Assembly (NCBI RefSeq): GCF_004345665.1
Contig: NZ_SLWR01000008.1
Span: forward strand, 248,001 to 312,000
Length of the DNA: 64,000 bases
DNA from: Kribbella antiqua
GTDB lineage: Bacteria > Actinomycetota > Actinomycetes > Propionibacteriales > Kribbellaceae
Direction: 5' to 3'
Shown: one piece after another, positions 1 through 8,461 of the stretch
Layout: every line of letters begins with the position of its first letter
How positions within the stretch are numbered: the stretch's first letter is position 1
Position numbers and translations under genes: made by a program
Notes under the pieces: generated by a model
What the model saw: only the letters and a program-made list of their open reading frames with translations
What the model was told of the DNA's origin: nothing
Database searches by the model: none

Positions 1-1763
1 GCGACCGTCGATCCGGTGAGGCCGGTCAGCGAGCCGCCAGTCAGCCGGACCGGCGCCGTACCGTCATGGCCTTGTGCGTTCACGCCGAGCAGAGGCGCGC
101 CTTCCTCGTCGAAGGGAGCGTTGCGCGGTTCGTCGATGACGCCAGTACTGCGGACAAACGCCGAGGCGCTGGCGACACCAGGCACGGATCGCACCTGATC
201 GAGCAGCTTCAAAGACAGGCCTGCAGGCGAGACCAGTACGGCGTCCGCACGGAGATCTCTGGTGAATGCCTCGGAGGCGGCGTGGACTTGCGTGGTCTGC
301 ATGTAGAGGTTCGCGGTCGAGATGCCGACGGCAAGCATCACCGGCATCGCCGCGGCCGACATCGCCACCGAACGCGCCGACACATTGAGGATCGCGAGCC
401 GTCCGTTGACGCCGGTCAGTGCCTGAACAGGCCAGCGAAGAACCAGGAGCACGGCCTTGGTCCAGAACGGGCCAAGCAGTGCAACGCCAATTGCCCAGCA
501 GAGCACCGACGGCCCGGCGGTCGCGCCGGCAAGCGGGCCACTCATCACAGTAGCGGTGACGATCAGCAGCGCGAGGCCGCCGCCGAGGAACAGCAGCCCG
601 AACAGCAACCGCACCCAGCTGAACCACTTCCGCTGCAGCGAAGCCTCCATCAGCGCCTCGAGCGGCCGGATCTTCGCAGACTTGCGAGCCGCGATCAGCG
701 CGGCGCCGATGGCAGCCAGTACGGCGGCTCCCGCGCCGGCCGCGAACGGGATCGGGCCCTGGCTGAACTCGACCACGGGTGACGCGACGCCGTGCGAGCC
801 GAGCTGGTCGAAGAGGAACCGGCCGAGGAAGATGCCCGGTACGCAGCCGAGCAGGACGGCCGGGATCGAGACGAGCAGCGATTCGCCGAGGATCATCCGC
901 CGGACCTGGCCGGGCGTCGTACCGATGCCGCGCAGCAGCGCGAACTCGCGCTCGCGGTGCTGAGCCGACAACGCCAGCGTCGAGGCGACGACGAACATCA
1001 TCGTCATGGTGGCGATACCGCCGAAGGAGCCGGCGATCGCGATCAGCGCGGTCCGTTGCGCCTCGGTGCCAGGGTGCTCGGCCGTCCCGCGGTCGACCCC
1101 GGTGCTGACGGTGATGTTTGCGTCGAGCGCCTGCAGACGGTCCTTCACGGCGTCGATATCGGTGCCGGAAGCAACGAGTACGCCGATGTCCGCGAAGCGG
1201 CCCGGACGACCGGCGAGCTGTGCGGCATCCCGGTCGGAGAAGAAGGCGTGACCGGCCGGCCCGGCGGCCACTCCGCTGACGACGAGGTGAGCAGGTTCGC
1301 CGTTGATCAGGAAGGTGACGCGATCGCCGGGACGGTGCCCAGGACCAGTGACGACCTGACCGTCGGCCGGTGCGTGCCCTGAAGTCAGCCGGTACGGCGC
1401 CAGCCGCGCACTCGACCAGTTGTGGCCTTCAGCAACATCGGGCGCAATCGCCGGAAACGTGAGATCGCCGATCGCGGCCGAAACACCTTCTACAGAACGG
1501 ATCTTGGCGACCAGCGAAGCCGGTACGCCGACACGCTCAGGCAACGGTGTCGCGTCCTCCGCGCCCGGGCGGAGGTGCGACTGCTTGCCGGTGACAACGA
1601 TCGGAGCACCGGCGAGGCGGGAAGGTTCGACGTTGGAGCGGATGCCGGTCTCCATCAGGCCGCCGCAGGCCATCACGATCGCCGTACCGAAGACGACCGC
1701 GACGAACGTGGCGATGAAGCCGCCCTTGCGGAAGCGCAACGTGCGGACAGCCAGGCGCATCAT
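1..1763 (-). CDS. FtsX/MacB-like ABC transporter permease (C-terminus beyond window)
   Basis: This reading frame is open from an ATG at 1763 to the window edge, so at least 587 residues are present and the end is missing. The start overlaps the stop of the upstream ATPase gene by four bases (ATGA), so the two are translationally coupled. The N-terminus (MMRLAVRTLRFRKGG) is typical of FtsX-type permeases, followed by a membrane span and a long extracytoplasmic region. After that come several hydrophobic segments and a stretch reading REREFALLRGIG, which is characteristic of the FtsX domain. Together with the ATPase it probably forms a MacB/LolCDE-like exporter or mechanotransmitter; the substrate cannot be told. 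Family call is strong, function is inference. Confidence 0.88.
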   Translation of the reverse strand, partial: MMRLAVRTLRFRKGGFIATFVAVVFGTAIVMACGGLMETGIRSNVEPSRLAGAPIVVTGKQSHLRPGAEDATPLPERVGVPASLVAKIRSVEGVSAAIGDLTFPAIAPDVAEGHNWSSARLAPYRLTSGHAPADGQVVTGPGHRPGDRVTFLINGEPAHLVVSGVAAGPAGHAFFSDRDAAQLAGRPGRFADIGVLVASGTDIDAVKDRLQALDANITVSTGVDRGTAEHPGTEAQRTALIAIAGSFGGIATMTMMFVVASTLALSAQHREREFALLRGIGTTPGQVRRMILGESLLVSIPAVLLGCVPGIFLGRFLFDQLGSHGVASPVVEFSQGPIPFAAGAGAAVLAAIGAALIAARKSAKIRPLEALMEASLQRKWFSWVRLLFGLLFLGGGLALLIVTATVMSGPLAGATAGPSVLCWAIGVALLGPFWTKAVLLVLRWPVQALTGVNGRLAILNVSARSVAMSAAAMPVMLAVGISTANLYMQTTQVHAASEAFTRDLRADAVLVSPAGLSLKLLDQVRSVPGVASASAFVRSTGVIDEPRNAPFDEEGAPLLGVNAQGHDGTAPVRLTGGSLTGLTGSTV

Positions 1764-2545
1764 CGGGCCACCGCCATGGAAAGCTTGGAGCGCGCGCCGA
1801 GGTGGGTCATCCGGTCGGCGACCTGTTCCGCGGTCGGGGCGGTGAGGCTGCCGGCCAGTACTCCGTCGGCGAGGAAGACGACCTGGTCGGCGTACGACGC
1901 GGCGACCGGATCGTGGGTGACCATCACGACCGTCTGGCCCTGGCTGCGGACCGGCTCGCGGAGCAGCTCGAGGACGTCGGCCGCGGTCTGGGTGTCGAGG
2001 GCGCCGGTGGGCTCGTCGGCGAAGATGACCGCCGGACGGGCGACGAGGGCGCGGGCGATGGCGACCCGCTGTTGCTGGCCGCCGGAGAGTTCACCCGGGC
2101 GGTTCTTGTGACGGTCGCCGAGGCCGACACGGTCGAGGACCGCGCGTACGGCGGCTCGCTGCGGGCGGCGGCCGTCGAGTTCCTGCGGCAGGCAGACGTT
2201 CTGCCAGACCGTCAACGCAGGAAGGAGATTGAACGACTGGAAGACGAAGCCGATGCGCTCGCGGCGGAGCTCGGTGAGCCGGCGTTCGTTGAGCTCGGCA
2301 AGCGGTTGGTCGTCGATGGTGACACTGCCTGAGGTCGGGCGGTCGAGACCGGCGGCGCAGTGCAGGAAGGTGCTCTTGCCGGAGCCGGACGGGCCCATGA
2401 TCGCGGTGAACGTGCCGCGGGCGAAGGCGATGCTGATGCCGTCGAGGGCGGTGACGGCGTTGGAGCCGCGGCCGTAGACCCGTCGTACGTCGTGCAGGAC
2501 GACTGAATGCTCGGTCCTGCTGACAATTTCCTGCTTGCGCCTCAT
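1760..2545 (-). CDS. ABC transporter ATP-binding protein, MacB/LolD type
   Basis: This 261-residue ATPase energises the FtsX-like permease encoded directly downstream. Visible motifs are Walker A (GPSGSGKST), the signature LSGGQQQR, Walker B followed by the MacB-type DEPTGALD, and a switch histidine in VTHDP. The ATG at 2545 was chosen because a GAGGAG ribosome-binding site sits seven bases before it; an in-frame TTG eight codons upstream would add residues but has no such site. The gene overlaps the permease start by four bases. No operator was recognised upstream, and the neighbouring TetR gene ends about 100 bases away on the same strand. Confidence 0.93.
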   Translation of the reverse strand: MRRKQEIVSRTEHSVVLHDVRRVYGRGSNAVTALDGISIAFARGTFTAIMGPSGSGKSTFLHCAAGLDRPTSGSVTIDDQPLAELNERRLTELRRERIGFVFQSFNLLPALTVWQNVCLPQELDGRRPQRAAVRAVLDRVGLGDRHKNRPGELSGGQQQRVAIARALVARPAVIFADEPTGALDTQTAADVLELLREPVRSQGQTVVMVTHDPVAASYADQVVFLADGVLAGSLTAPTAEQVADRMTHLGARSKLSMAVAR

Positions 2546-2650
2546 GGCGTGGCTCCTCGGCGTCTTCAAGTGGGGACGTGAATGACGCTACGGAGCTGAA
2601 GCCCCGGCTCCCATGGTGCTGGGACGCCGATGAAGGTGGGGGTAAGTCCC

Positions 2651-3247
2651 CTACGAACGGAACAGGGCCTTGAGGCCGGCGAGGTAGGTCTCGGGGGTGA
2701 CGTCGCCGAGGATCAGGCGCTGAAGGATGAAGCCGGGCAGGAAGCCGAAGAGGACCTGGCCGATGTAGCGAGGGTCGGCGTCGGGGTCCACCGTGCCGTC
2801 GGCCTGGGCGCGGCGGGCCACCGCCTCGAAGTTGTCCCGGAGCTGGTGGTACTTGCCTTGAGCCGTCGCCATGATCGCCGGGTTGCGGAGGGCTTCGGCC
2901 CAGGCCTGGATGGCGACCCGGGTCACGTCACCATCGGGGCGTTCGGCGACCGTGACGACGTGGTTGAGCGCCATCTCCAGCGCGGCCACCGGCGTCAGCG
3001 GCGCCTCGGTCGCGAGGACCTTCTGGAAGAGCTCGTCGACCGCGCTGAGTGCGTCGTCGGCGATGGCCGCGACGATCTCCTCCTTGCTCTTGAAGTAGCC
3101 GTACACCGCGCCCGCGGACAGGCCGGACTCGCGGATCACCTCGGCCATCGTCGTCTTGTGGAAACCCTGCTCGATCACGCACCGCCGCGCCGCCGCGACG
3201 ATCTGCTGGCGGCGGGCGAGTCGATGTTCCTCGGTGACCTTCGGCAT
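2651..3247 (-). CDS. TetR/AcrR family transcriptional regulator
   Basis: This encodes a 198-residue repressor-type regulator. The N-terminus (MPKVTEEHRLARRQQI) leads into a TetR helix-turn-helix around residues 12-58, with the characteristic GLSAGAVYGYFKSKEEI segment. The C-terminal two thirds is the variable ligand-binding domain. It is divergently transcribed from the membrane-protein gene at 3356, and matched imperfect palindromes lie in front of both genes. The simplest model is that it represses itself and its neighbour, and possibly the ABC export pair downstream. The ligand is unknown. The ATG at 3247 was preferred over longer upstream extensions because those run through the promoter region. 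Confidence 0.92.
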   Translation of the reverse strand: MPKVTEEHRLARRQQIVAAARRCVIEQGFHKTTMAEVIRESGLSAGAVYGYFKSKEEIVAAIADDALSAVDELFQKVLATEAPLTPVAALEMALNHVVTVAERPDGDVTRVAIQAWAEALRNPAIMATAQGKYHQLRDNFEAVARRAQADGTVDPDADPRYIGQVLFGFLPGFILQRLILGDVTPETYLAGLKALFRS

Positions 3248-3263
3248 GACTGGAACATAAAAC

Positions 3264-3275
3264 GAATGTCCGTTC
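3264..3275. promoter_or_regulatory. Putative TetR operator 1 (tetR side)
   Basis: GAATGTCCGTTC is an imperfect palindrome of the form GAAYG-N2-CRTTC, 17 bases upstream of the tetR start. An inverted second copy lies at 3318-3329. Operators of this form are common for TetR-family proteins; the binding itself is inferred. Confidence 0.6.
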
Positions 3276-3317
3276 TTGACAAGCCGGGCAGTCGTGACGC
3301 AGTCTCGAGGTGATAAA

Positions 3318-3329
3318 GAACGGTCATTC
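3318..3329. promoter_or_regulatory. Putative TetR operator 2 (membrane-protein side)
   Basis: GAACGGTCATTC is the near reverse complement of the site at 3264-3275 and is flanked by the same bases (AAGAACGG on one side, AACGAATG on the other). It lies just upstream of the ribosome-binding site of the gene at 3356. The two sites would let one regulator control both divergent promoters. Confidence 0.6.
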
Positions 3330-3355
3330 GGTTTTCTCGCCAAGGAGTCCCCATC

Positions 3356-4399
3356 ATGTCCGCTCAGGTGTCCGAGCATCCCACCGAACACGTTGCGGAA
3401 CACCGCGCCGATGCCGCTGCCCGCGAGCGCCGGCGGCCGCCGCTGCTGGTTGTCGTCACCCTGCTCACCGCGATCCTCACGGTGTTGCTGATCGCCTTCG
3501 CCTGGCCGGCCGCGCGGTCGGAACCACGCGACGTTCCCTTGGCTGTCGTCGGTCCCGAGCAGGCCGTTGCCCAGGTCAAGGCCGGTCTGGAGCAGGCGAT
3601 GCCCGGCGGTTTCGAGCTGACCGCCGTACCGGATCGGGCTGCCGCCGAGCAGCGGATCAAGGATCGGGATGCGTACGGCGCGATCGTGCTCGGCCCGCAG
3701 CAGCCTGAGGTGCTGACCGCCTCGGCCGGTGGCCCCGCGGTTGCGCAGATCCTCACCCAGCTGTCGGCTCGGTTGTCCCCCGAGAACCCGGCGAAGGTGA
3801 CGGACGTCGTACCGCTGCCGAAGGATGACCCGCGAGGTGCCGGGCTTGCCGCCGGCGCATTGCCACTGGTGCTCGGCGGAATCATGGCCGCCGGACTGCT
3901 GACGCAACTGGTGAAGTCCGGGTCGAAACGGATGATCGGCGCGATCACCTTCGCGGTCACCGGTGGTCTGGCGCTGGCCGCCGTACTGCAGTTCTGGCTC
4001 GGCTCGTTCGAGGGCAGCTACCTGGGCAACGCCGGCGTGATCGCGATGTCGATCGCGGCGATCAGTCTCACGCTGCTCGGCCTGGAGTGGTTGCTCGGTA
4101 CGGCGGGACTCGCGCTCGGCGCGGCTGTGATGATGCTGCTCGGCAACCCGCTGTCCGGCCTGACGAGTGCGCCCGAGATGCTGCCAAGCGGTTGGGGTGC
4201 GCTGGGTCAGCTGCTGCCGCCGGGAGCAGCCGGTACGGCGCTCCGGTCGGTGAGCTTCTTCGACGGAGCCGGAGCCGGCCGCCCACTCGTCGTACTCACC
4301 TGCTGGCTCGTCGCCGGCCTGGCCCTCTGTGCACTGGGAGCGATCAAGTCGCAGCGCGTCGTACACCCCCGTCACGAGGCGCAGGCCGCTACTGTCTGA
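3356..4399 (+). CDS. ABC-2/YhgE-like integral membrane protein
   Basis: This 347-residue protein has a basic cytoplasmic N-terminus, a membrane span near residues 29-51 ending in AFAWPAARSEPRD, a periplasmic-type domain of about 100 residues, and five further hydrophobic spans from residue 155 on. The layout (one span, an external loop with a PLAVVG start, then a cluster of spans) resembles the YhgE/Pip and ABC-2 permease superfamily. The start has an AAGGAG site nine bases upstream. It is divergent from a TetR gene with shared operators, which suggests an efflux or envelope-stress role. No ATPase partner is adjacent on this strand. The exact family is uncertain. Confidence 0.75.
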   Translation: MSAQVSEHPTEHVAEHRADAAARERRRPPLLVVVTLLTAILTVLLIAFAWPAARSEPRDVPLAVVGPEQAVAQVKAGLEQAMPGGFELTAVPDRAAAEQRIKDRDAYGAIVLGPQQPEVLTASAGGPAVAQILTQLSARLSPENPAKVTDVVPLPKDDPRGAGLAAGALPLVLGGIMAAGLLTQLVKSGSKRMIGAITFAVTGGLALAAVLQFWLGSFEGSYLGNAGVIAMSIAAISLTLLGLEWLLGTAGLALGAAVMMLLGNPLSGLTSAPEMLPSGWGALGQLLPPGAAGTALRSVSFFDGAGAGRPLVVLTCWLVAGLALCALGAIKSQRVVHPRHEAQAATV

Positions 4400-4464
4400 A
4401 TGTCATGACAACGCGGTGACCGGATCGTTACGTGCCGGTCACCGCGTAACCACGTACCAGCGGG

Positions 4465-4476
4465 GACAACGTTGTC
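4465..4476. promoter_or_regulatory. Putative LacI-family operator upstream of sugar ABC operon
   Basis: GACAACGTTGTC is a perfect 12-bp palindrome of the ACAACGTTGT type bound by LacI-family repressors. It ends nine bases before a candidate -35 hexamer (TTGACT, 4486-4491). Confidence 0.65.
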
Positions 4477-4485
4477 TGTCAAGCA

Positions 4486-4515
4486 TTGACTTCGGCGGCC
4501 TGGGACTCCTACGGT
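4486..4515 (+). promoter_or_regulatory. Candidate promoter of the sugar ABC operon
   Basis: TTGACT at 4486-4491 and TACGGT at 4510-4515 are separated by 18 bases. This is a reasonable housekeeping-sigma promoter for a GC-rich actinobacterium. It lies directly downstream of the LacI-type palindrome and about 65 bases before the lipoprotein start. Confidence 0.45.
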
Positions 4516-4581
4516 CGCGGGAGACCCGCCGGGATCGGGTCGGAGTACCGGGATGACAACGATTGCCCGAAGGTGGACGTG

Positions 4582-5979
4582 ATGGTGAAGAGGAAACGTT
4601 TCCAAGCAGTGGCCGCGGCAGCCGCGCTGCTGCTGGCGGTCTCGGCCTGCAGCCAGGGGTCGACGACCAAGCAGCCCGACGCCGGCGGCTCGCAGAGCTC
4701 CGGTCCGGCAAACATCAAGATCGCCTACCAGCAGTGGGGCCCGGGCACGGTGATGAAGAACTTCCTCACCGGCGTGAAGGCCGAGTACGAGGCGGCCAAC
4801 CCCGGCTCGAAGGTCGAGATCCTGCCGATCGTGGCCAGTGAGAACGACTACTACACCAAGCTCCAGCTGATGATGCGGTCGCCGAACACCGCGCCGGACG
4901 TGGTCTACGAGGACACCTTCCTGATCAACTCCGACATCACCGCCGGCTACCTGCGGCCGCTCGACGACTACATCAAGAACTGGGACCAGTGGAGCCAGTT
5001 CGAGGAGACCGCGAAGGGCGCGGCGAAGGCGCTGGACGGCAAGACGTACGGCGTTCCGGACGGAACCGACACCCGTGCGCTGTGGTACAACAAGCAGCTG
5101 TTCGCCAAGGCCGGACTGCCGGCCGACTGGCAGCCGAAGACCTGGGACGACGTACTCAACGCTGCTCGCACCATCAAGCAGAAGCTCCCCGGCGTCACCC
5201 CGCTGAACGTGTACTCCGGCAAGCCGATGGGTGAAGCCTCGGCCATGCAGGGCTTCGAGATGCTGCTCTACGGCACCAAGGACACGCTCTACAACTACGA
5301 CCAGCAGAAGTGGGTCGTCGGCAGCCAGGGCTTCAAGGACTCGCTGAACTTCATCAAGACCATCTACTCCGACGGCCTGGCGCCGTCGCCGAAGCAGGCG
5401 CTGGACCCGAATATGGGCAGCAAGGTCAGCACCGAACTGCTGCCCGGCGGCAAGCTGGCGATCGCGCTGGACGGCTCCTGGAAATACGGGGACTGGCAGA
5501 AGACCGGTGCGAAGCCGTGGCCGCAGTGGAGCGAGGTGATGGGCCAGACCGCGATGCCGACGCAGGACGGCAGCGGCAAGGGCAAGGTGAGCCTCTCCGG
5601 CGGCTGGACCTGGGCGATCCCGGCCAAGTCGAAGAACCCGGACGCCGCCTGGAACCTGATCAAGACCCTGCAGACGCAGAAGAACGCGACCAAGTACGCC
5701 ACCGAGGGTGCGCAGATCGCGGTCCGCAAGGACGTCGCCGCCGACCCGACCTACAAGAACTCCGCGAAGAGCACCCAGTTCTTCACCGACCTGGTCTCCG
5801 TCACCGTGTACCGGCCGGCGTTCGCCGAGTACCCGAAGGTCTCCAACGAGATCATCACCGCGATGGAAGCGGTGATGACCGGGCAGGCGGCACCGGACAA
5901 GGCGGCGAAGAACTACGACGAAGCGGTCGAAGGGATCGTCGGCAAGGACAAGACGACCACGGCCAGCACCGGGCAGTAG
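4582..5979 (+). CDS. Carbohydrate ABC transporter substrate-binding lipoprotein (family 1)
   Basis: This 465-residue extracellular solute-binding protein captures a sugar for the two permeases downstream. It begins with a basic n-region (MVKRKRFQ), a hydrophobic stretch and a lipobox ending LAVSAC, so it is lipid-anchored. The mature part has family-1 features such as YYTKLQLMMRS, APDVVYEDTF and GGWTWAIP. The ATG at 4582 has AAGGTGG five bases upstream; a longer frame to 4486 would bury the signal peptide and is rejected. No ATPase gene is present, so the operon probably uses a shared MsiK-type ATPase encoded elsewhere. A LacI-type palindrome overlaps its first codons. The sugar cannot be named. 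Confidence 0.93.
   Translation: MVKRKRFQAVAAAAALLLAVSACSQGSTTKQPDAGGSQSSGPANIKIAYQQWGPGTVMKNFLTGVKAEYEAANPGSKVEILPIVASENDYYTKLQLMMRSPNTAPDVVYEDTFLINSDITAGYLRPLDDYIKNWDQWSQFEETAKGAAKALDGKTYGVPDGTDTRALWYNKQLFAKAGLPADWQPKTWDDVLNAARTIKQKLPGVTPLNVYSGKPMGEASAMQGFEMLLYGTKDTLYNYDQQKWVVGSQGFKDSLNFIKTIYSDGLAPSPKQALDPNMGSKVSTELLPGGKLAIALDGSWKYGDWQKTGAKPWPQWSEVMGQTAMPTQDGSGKGKVSLSGGWTWAIPAKSKNPDAAWNLIKTLQTQKNATKYATEGAQIAVRKDVAADPTYKNSAKSTQFFTDLVSVTVYRPAFAEYPKVSNEIITAMEAVMTGQAAPDKAAKNYDEAVEGIVGKDKTTTASTGQ
4592..4603. promoter_or_regulatory. Second LacI-type palindrome inside the start of the lipoprotein gene
   Basis: GGAAACGTTTCC is a perfect 12-bp palindrome spanning codons 4-8. It may be a downstream auxiliary operator paired with the one at 4465, but coding constraint on Lys/Arg/Phe codons could also produce it. 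Confidence 0.4.
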
Positions 5980-6029
5980 CCTCCGACTCCCCAGTCACGT
6001 AGCCCCCTGCTGACGAAGGAACTGCCCCT

Positions 6030-6974
6030 GTGACCTCGACTGTCGCTCCTACCGCGGCCGCTCCCGCTCCGTCCGGCAAGTCAACCGGACGGAGCGGGAA
6101 ACCGCGCGCTGCCAAGCTGGTCCGGATGCTGCCGCTCTCGCCGGCGATCGGACTGATGCTGGTCTTCCTGGCCGGCCCGATCCTCTACTGCCTGTACGCC
6201 GCGTTCACCAACATGGCGCTGACCGGAACCGGCGCCGCGAACGTGCAGTTCGTCGGCCTGGACAACTTCCGCAAGGCGTTCAGCAGCGGTGCGTTCACCA
6301 ACGCGATCTGGCTGACCCTGGTGTTCACGCTGATCTCCGCGATCATCGGCCAGAACACCCTCGGCCTCGGCCTGGCGCTGCTGATGCGCCGCTCCACCAA
6401 GGTGGTCCGCAACTTCGTCGGCACCGCGGTGATCGGTGCCTGGGTGCTGCCCGAGGTGGTGGCGGCGTACCTGCTGAGCGCGTTCTTCAACGACGACGGC
6501 ACGCTGAACGTGATGCTGCGCGCCGTCGGCCTGCCCGGCCAGGATTGGTTGTACGGGGCACCGATCATCGCGGTGTCGCTGGCCAACATCTGGCGCGGTA
6601 CGGCATTCTCGATGCTGGTCTACTCGGCCGCGCTGAGCGAGATCCCGAAGGAGATCGAGGAGTCGGCCGAGATGGACGGCGCGAGCGGCGGCCGGCGGCT
6701 GCTGTTCGTGACGGTGCCAATGATCAGCCGGGCGATCATGACCAACCTGATGCTGATCACGCTGCAGACGCTGAGCGTGTTCGGCCTGATCTTCGCGATG
6801 ACCCGCGGCGGACCGGGCACCAAGAGCCAGACGCTGCCGCTGTACATGTACGAGCAGGCGTTCAGCTTCTCCCAGATCGGCTACGGCACGGCGATCGCGC
6901 TGGTGATGCTGGCGATCGGCGCGATCTTCTCGCTGATCTACCTGCGTGGACTGAACTCGGAGGCCGCCGCATGA
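6030..6974 (+). CDS. Carbohydrate ABC transporter permease, MalF/UgpA type
   Basis: This 314-residue inner-membrane permease has six predicted spans after a Pro/Ala-rich cytoplasmic N-terminus. The EAA-type ATPase-docking loop is visible as EIPKEIEESAEMDGASG. The GTG at 6030 follows an AAGGA site by nine bases. It is the second gene of the operon, 50 bases after the lipoprotein, and its stop overlaps the next permease start by four bases (ATGA). It should form a heterodimer with that protein. Sugar specificity is not evident. Confidence 0.93.
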   Translation: MTSTVAPTAAAPAPSGKSTGRSGKPRAAKLVRMLPLSPAIGLMLVFLAGPILYCLYAAFTNMALTGTGAANVQFVGLDNFRKAFSSGAFTNAIWLTLVFTLISAIIGQNTLGLGLALLMRRSTKVVRNFVGTAVIGAWVLPEVVAAYLLSAFFNDDGTLNVMLRAVGLPGQDWLYGAPIIAVSLANIWRGTAFSMLVYSAALSEIPKEIEESAEMDGASGGRRLLFVTVPMISRAIMTNLMLITLQTLSVFGLIFAMTRGGPGTKSQTLPLYMYEQAFSFSQIGYGTAIALVMLAIGAIFSLIYLRGLNSEAAA

Positions 6975-7798
6975 TTGCTCGCGACCGGATCAGCAAGCTG
7001 ACCGCCAACCTCATCTTGCTGGCGATCGGTGTGCTGTTCGTGCTGCCGCTGCTGTGGGTGCTGTTCGCGTCGATCAACCGGACGGCCGGTCTGCGGGTGG
7101 AGTTCCCGACGCATCCGACGCTGGGCAACTTCAAGGCGGTGCTGAACACCGATACGACGTACCGGCCGGTGCTGAACGGCGTCATCCTGTGTGGTGGTTC
7201 GGCGCTGCTGACGATGGTGTGCGCCGTACTCGCGGCGTACCCGCTGTCGCGGTTCCGGTCGAAGTTCAACCGGCCGTTCCTGCTGACCGTGCTGTTCTGC
7301 ACCGGGTTGCCGATCACCGCGGTCATGGTGCCGGTGTACGGCCTGTTCGTGCAGCTCAACCTGGTCGACACGATCGGCGGCACGATCATGTTCATGGCGA
7401 CCAGCGCGCTGCCGTTCGCGATCTGGCTGACCAAGACGTTCATGGACGGCGTGCCGATCTCGCTCGAGGAGGCCGCCTGGGTGGACGGCGCCGGCAACAT
7501 GCAGGCGCTGCGGCGGATCGTGCTGCCGCTGATGTGGCCGGGGATCGCGGTGGTGCTGATCTTCACCTTCATCGGCATGTGGGGCAACTTCTTCGTCCCG
7601 TTCATGCTGCTGCTGTCACCGGAGCGGCTGCCGGCCTCGGTCAGCATCTTCACGTTCTTCGGCCAGTACGGCGAGCCGAACTACGGCCAACTGGCGGCGT
7701 ACTCGCTCATCTACACGACGCCGGTGCTGCTGCTCTACCTGTTGCTGAGCCGGAAACTAGGCGGTGCCTTCGCCCTCGGCGGCGCGATCAAGGGCTGA
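6971..7798 (+). CDS. Carbohydrate ABC transporter permease, MalG/UgpE type
   Basis: This 275-residue second permease starts at an ATG overlapping the previous stop. Its EAA loop reads ISLEEAAWVDGAGNMQALRRI. Six hydrophobic segments are visible, beginning with a span at residues 12-34. An upstream in-frame extension exists inside the MalF-like gene but is only its shadow. It closes the operon. Its last 42 bases overlap the 3' end of the convergent gene at 7757-8461. Confidence 0.93.
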   Translation: MIARDRISKLTANLILLAIGVLFVLPLLWVLFASINRTAGLRVEFPTHPTLGNFKAVLNTDTTYRPVLNGVILCGGSALLTMVCAVLAAYPLSRFRSKFNRPFLLTVLFCTGLPITAVMVPVYGLFVQLNLVDTIGGTIMFMATSALPFAIWLTKTFMDGVPISLEEAAWVDGAGNMQALRRIVLPLMWPGIAVVLIFTFIGMWGNFFVPFMLLLSPERLPASVSIFTFFGQYGEPNYGQLAAYSLIYTTPVLLLYLLLSRKLGGAFALGGAIKG

Positions 7799-8461
7799 CA
7801 GAGTACGGCGGGACTCCTGCCAGAACTCGAGCTTTCGGTCGAACGTCCAGTCCCACTGGAAGTCGGGCTCGGCCCTGGCGAACCGATCCAGAGCGATCGG
7901 CGCCAGGGCCGCAGTCGCCTCCGGGACGCTGTCGACCACCACGGCGAGCCGGACGACGAAGGTGACCAACCGGGTGAGCCGCGAGTGGTCGTGGGAGGTC
8001 TCGAGCTCCTTCAGCTGACCGTGGAGCTCCTTGATCGTCCGCAGCGCCGTACGGCGTTCGCCCCTGCCTGACGGCGGGTTGTCGCTTGGGATCCCGAGCA
8101 GCTCCGCCACGTCGCCGAACGAAGCGTCGGCCGGTGCCGCGCTGGACCTGCGCAGTAGGCGCGGTTTGCCGGCTTGGAGCTGGTCGGCGACCAGGTCGAG
8201 CAGTTCTCCCAGGCCGTGGACGAGGTCGGGGAGAACGAGGTCCGCGGTCTTGCGGCGGTTGGCGGAGAGCGCGGTGACGCGTTGGTGGTCGGCCTCGATC
8301 ACCGCCCGCAGCGGCTGCGGCCAGTCGTCGAGTCCGGTGAGCTGCACCTGCCGCGGCGCCGACGGGTTGAGGTCCCCCACACTGAGCGGCTTACCACCCG
8401 CGCGAGCCGCGCTGATCTCTTCCTCAAGCTTCTTCCGCGGACCCGGAACAATAGAACTCAC
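7757..8461 (-). CDS. Hypothetical protein, 234 residues
   Basis: I do not recognise this soluble protein. It begins at a GTG (MSSIVPGPRKKLEEEISAAR), with a GTAGGGTGG stretch upstream that could act as a ribosome-binding site. It is mostly predicted helical with charged and Leu-rich stretches, no signal peptide and no membrane span. A short helical segment LKELETSHDHSRLTRL sits mid-protein and a Trp-rich patch (FQWDWTFDRKLEFW) near the C-terminus. Codon use is normal for the window, which supports a real gene. Its 3' end runs 42 bases into the convergent permease gene. Confidence 0.7.
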   Translation of the reverse strand: MSSIVPGPRKKLEEEISAARAGGKPLSVGDLNPSAPRQVQLTGLDDWPQPLRAVIEADHQRVTALSANRRKTADLVLPDLVHGLGELLDLVADQLQAGKPRLLRRSSAAPADASFGDVAELLGIPSDNPPSGRGERRTALRTIKELHGQLKELETSHDHSRLTRLVTFVVRLAVVVDSVPEATAALAPIALDRFARAEPDFQWDWTFDRKLEFWQESRRTLSALDRAAEGEGTA

